A stretch of 6,429 nt of DNA from assembly GCA_050872805.1 (NCBI GenBank), contig JBNMHN010000072.1, forward strand, positions 1 through 6,429, in the 5' to 3' direction. Shown here in pieces: positions 4,940-6,429 of this stretch (position 1 is the stretch's first letter; every line of letters begins with the position of its first letter). The notes below the pieces were generated by a model. The model made no database searches. It saw only the letters and a program-made list of their open reading frames with translations, and was not told the origin of the DNA. This DNA is from CAKVOD01 sp050872805 (GTDB taxonomy: Bacteria; Bacillota; Clostridia; Christensenellales; UBA1242). The translations under genes were made by a program, and so were the position numbers.

Positions 4940-6429
4940 TTAGTACATATCGGGCATTTGAGGTGCAGCGGGTTTCGTTTCCTCAGGAATTTCCGCAACA
5001 AGCGCTTCAGTTGTGAGCAATGTGCTTGCGACACTGCTTGCGTTTTGAAGGGCAGAGCGCGTAACCTTTGTAGGGTCGATAATGCCTGCATCAATCATAT
5101 CGACATATTCATTTTTGAGTGCGTCGAATCCAAAATTAGGGTCAGCATTTTCAAGAATTTTGTTGAGAATAACACCACCGTCAAGCCCAGCGTTGCTTGC
5201 AATTTGACGGACAGGTTCTTCAAGTGCGCGAACAATGATGCTTGCGCCAGTCTTTTCGTCACCGCTAAGTGTTTCCACAAACTTTTGAAGTTTAGGAATT
5301 ACCTTTGCAAGGGCAGTACCACCACCCGCAACAATACCTTCTTCAACCGCAGCGCGTGTTGCAGCAAGTGCGTCCTCAATTCTCAACTTCTTTTCTTTCA
5401 TTTCAACTTCAGTTGCAGCGCCAACATTGATGACGGCAACACCGCCTGCAAGTTTTGCAAGTCTTTCTTGTAACTTTTCTTTGTCATATTCGCTAGTTGT
5501 GTTTTGAATTTGCGCACGAATTGACGCAACGCGTTTTGCAATTTCTTCGCTTGAGCCAGCGCCTTGAACAATTGTTGTGTTGTCTTTTGTGACCTTGACT
5601 TGCTTAGCAGTACCAAGATTTTGCAAGTGTGCATCCTTGAGTTCAATGCCCATTTCGTCGCAAATAAGTGTTGCGTTTGTCAAAATCGCAATGTCCTCAA
5701 GCATAGCCTTGCGTCTGTCGCCAAAGCCGGGGGCTTTGACAGCAACGCAGTTGAAAGTGCCGCGAAGTTTGTTCAAAATCAAAGTCGAAAGCGCCTCGCC
5801 CTCAACATCTTCCGCAATAATCAAAAGAGGGCGTCCGCTCTTTACAACTTCTTCAAGCAGCGGCAAAATTTCTTGAATATTCGCAATTTTCTTGTCCGTA
5901 ACCAAAATCAAAGGCTCGTCAAGTTGTGCTTCCATTTTTTCCATATTAGTGGACATATAAGGGGAGCAGTAGCCGCGGTCAAATTGCATACCTTCGACAA
6001 TCTCGAGTTCGGTTTGCATAGTCTTGCTTTCCTCAACAGTGATAACGCCGTCTTTGCCGACTTTTTCCATTGCTTCGGAAACAAATTGTCCAACCGTCTC
6101 ATCTGCAGCCGAAATCGACGCAACTTGAGCAATCGCCTTGCTGTCCTCAACTTTTTTGCTGTTGTTTTGCAATTCGTCAACAACAAATGCAACTGCCTTG
6201 TCAATGCCTTTGCGCAAAATCATAGGGTTTGCGCCCGCAGCGGTATTCTTCATCCCTTCGCGAATAATGCTTTGCGCAAGTAGGGAAGCCGTCGTCGTTC
6301 CGTCGCCCGCAACATCGTTAGTTTTTGTCGAAACTTCCTTGATAATTTGCGCGCCCATATTCATAAATGGGTCTTTCAAATCAATTGCCTTTGCAATTGT
6401 AACACCGTCGTTTGTGATAAGCGGTGTGC
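4940..6429 (-). CDS. groEL: Chaperonin GroEL (N-terminus cut by window edge)
   Basis: GroEL is the 60-kDa chaperonin whose double heptameric ring, capped by GroES, folds proteins in the cytosol using ATP. The frame stays open to the window end, starting within TPLITNDGVTIAKAI, so about 45 N-terminal residues of a roughly 540-residue protein are missing. The visible 495 residues include the ATP-binding NDVAGDGTTT with the conserved Asp of GDGTT (equivalent to E. coli D87), apical-domain segments FDRGYCSPYMSTNMEKM and IIAEDVEGEAL, VKAPGFGDRRKAML, DYDREKLQER-like YDKEKLQERLAKLAGGVAVI, GAATEVEMKEKK, and the equatorial EDALAATRAAVEEGIVAGGG with the catalytic Asp (equivalent to D398). The C-terminus ends PQMPDMY after a short proline-rich linker, without the Gly-Gly-Met repeats of many GroELs. 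No frameshift is seen. groES is usually upstream and would lie outside the window. The gene runs in the same direction as the phosphoesterase, 219 bases away. Confidence 0.98.
   Translation of the reverse strand, partial: TPLITNDGVTIAKAIDLKDPFMNMGAQIIKEVSTKTNDVAGDGTTTASLLAQSIIREGMKNTAAGANPMILRKGIDKAVAFVVDELQNNSKKVEDSKAIAQVASISAADETVGQFVSEAMEKVGKDGVITVEESKTMQTELEIVEGMQFDRGYCSPYMSTNMEKMEAQLDEPLILVTDKKIANIQEILPLLEEVVKSGRPLLIIAEDVEGEALSTLILNKLRGTFNCVAVKAPGFGDRRKAMLEDIAILTNATLICDEMGIELKDAHLQNLGTAKQVKVTKDNTTIVQGAGSSEEIAKRVASIRAQIQNTTSEYDKEKLQERLAKLAGGVAVINVGAATEVEMKEKKLRIEDALAATRAAVEEGIVAGGGTALAKVIPKLQKFVETLSGDEKTGASIIVRALEEPVRQIASNAGLDGGVILNKILENADPNFGFDALKNEYVDMIDAGIIDPTKVTRSALQNASSVASTLLTTEALVAEIPEETKPAAPQMPDMY

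Noticed and set aside
5564..6283. Long open frame (239 codons) on the + strand opposite groEL
   Set aside because: It is antisense to an unmistakable groEL frame, has Asn/Phe/Cys-rich shadow composition and no recognisable domain.

Overview
The window reads as a low-to-moderate GC bacterial chromosome segment, most likely from a Firmicutes/Clostridia-like organism. This rests on the Bacillus/Clostridium-style wording of the GroEL, RuvB and Tgt proteins and on the AGGA/GGAG ribosome binding sites. It is an inference from protein similarity recalled without a search, and no rRNA or other marker is present to confirm it.

Left part (1-2076, + strand): the 3' part of ruvB (Holliday-junction branch-migration motor) is followed after 24 bases by a complete tgt (tRNA-guanine transglycosylase), probably as one transcription unit. 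In many Firmicutes queA sits between these two genes. Here it is absent from that position, and the Tgt base-recognition pocket carries unusual residues.

Middle (2077-4939): a strong 12-bp hairpin at 2129-2159 separates tgt from a convergent, strikingly AT-rich gene on the - strand (2180-4720). That gene encodes an 846-residue protein with a central calcineurin-like metallophosphoesterase domain holding all the expected metal-ligand motifs, between long N- and C-terminal regions of unknown function. Between the first two catalytic motifs lies a GC-richer in-frame segment bounded by two 26-base repeats 69 bases (23 codons) apart and containing small palindromes. It looks like a short repeat element tolerated inside a protein-coding gene. 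The 219-base gap upstream of this gene holds two inverted repeats, one of them a perfect 12-bp repeat in the gene's leader.

Right part (4940-6429, - strand): the 3' nine-tenths of groEL (chaperonin), cut by the window edge.

The housekeeping genes on either side are unrelated in pathway (recombination, tRNA modification, protein folding). The phosphoesterase gene looks like an accessory insertion between groEL and tgt. I see no complete multi-gene defence or mobile system, no CRISPR array and no tRNA or rRNA. The best candidates for something new are the in-frame repeat element, the uncharacterised flanking regions of the phosphoesterase and the atypical Tgt pocket.
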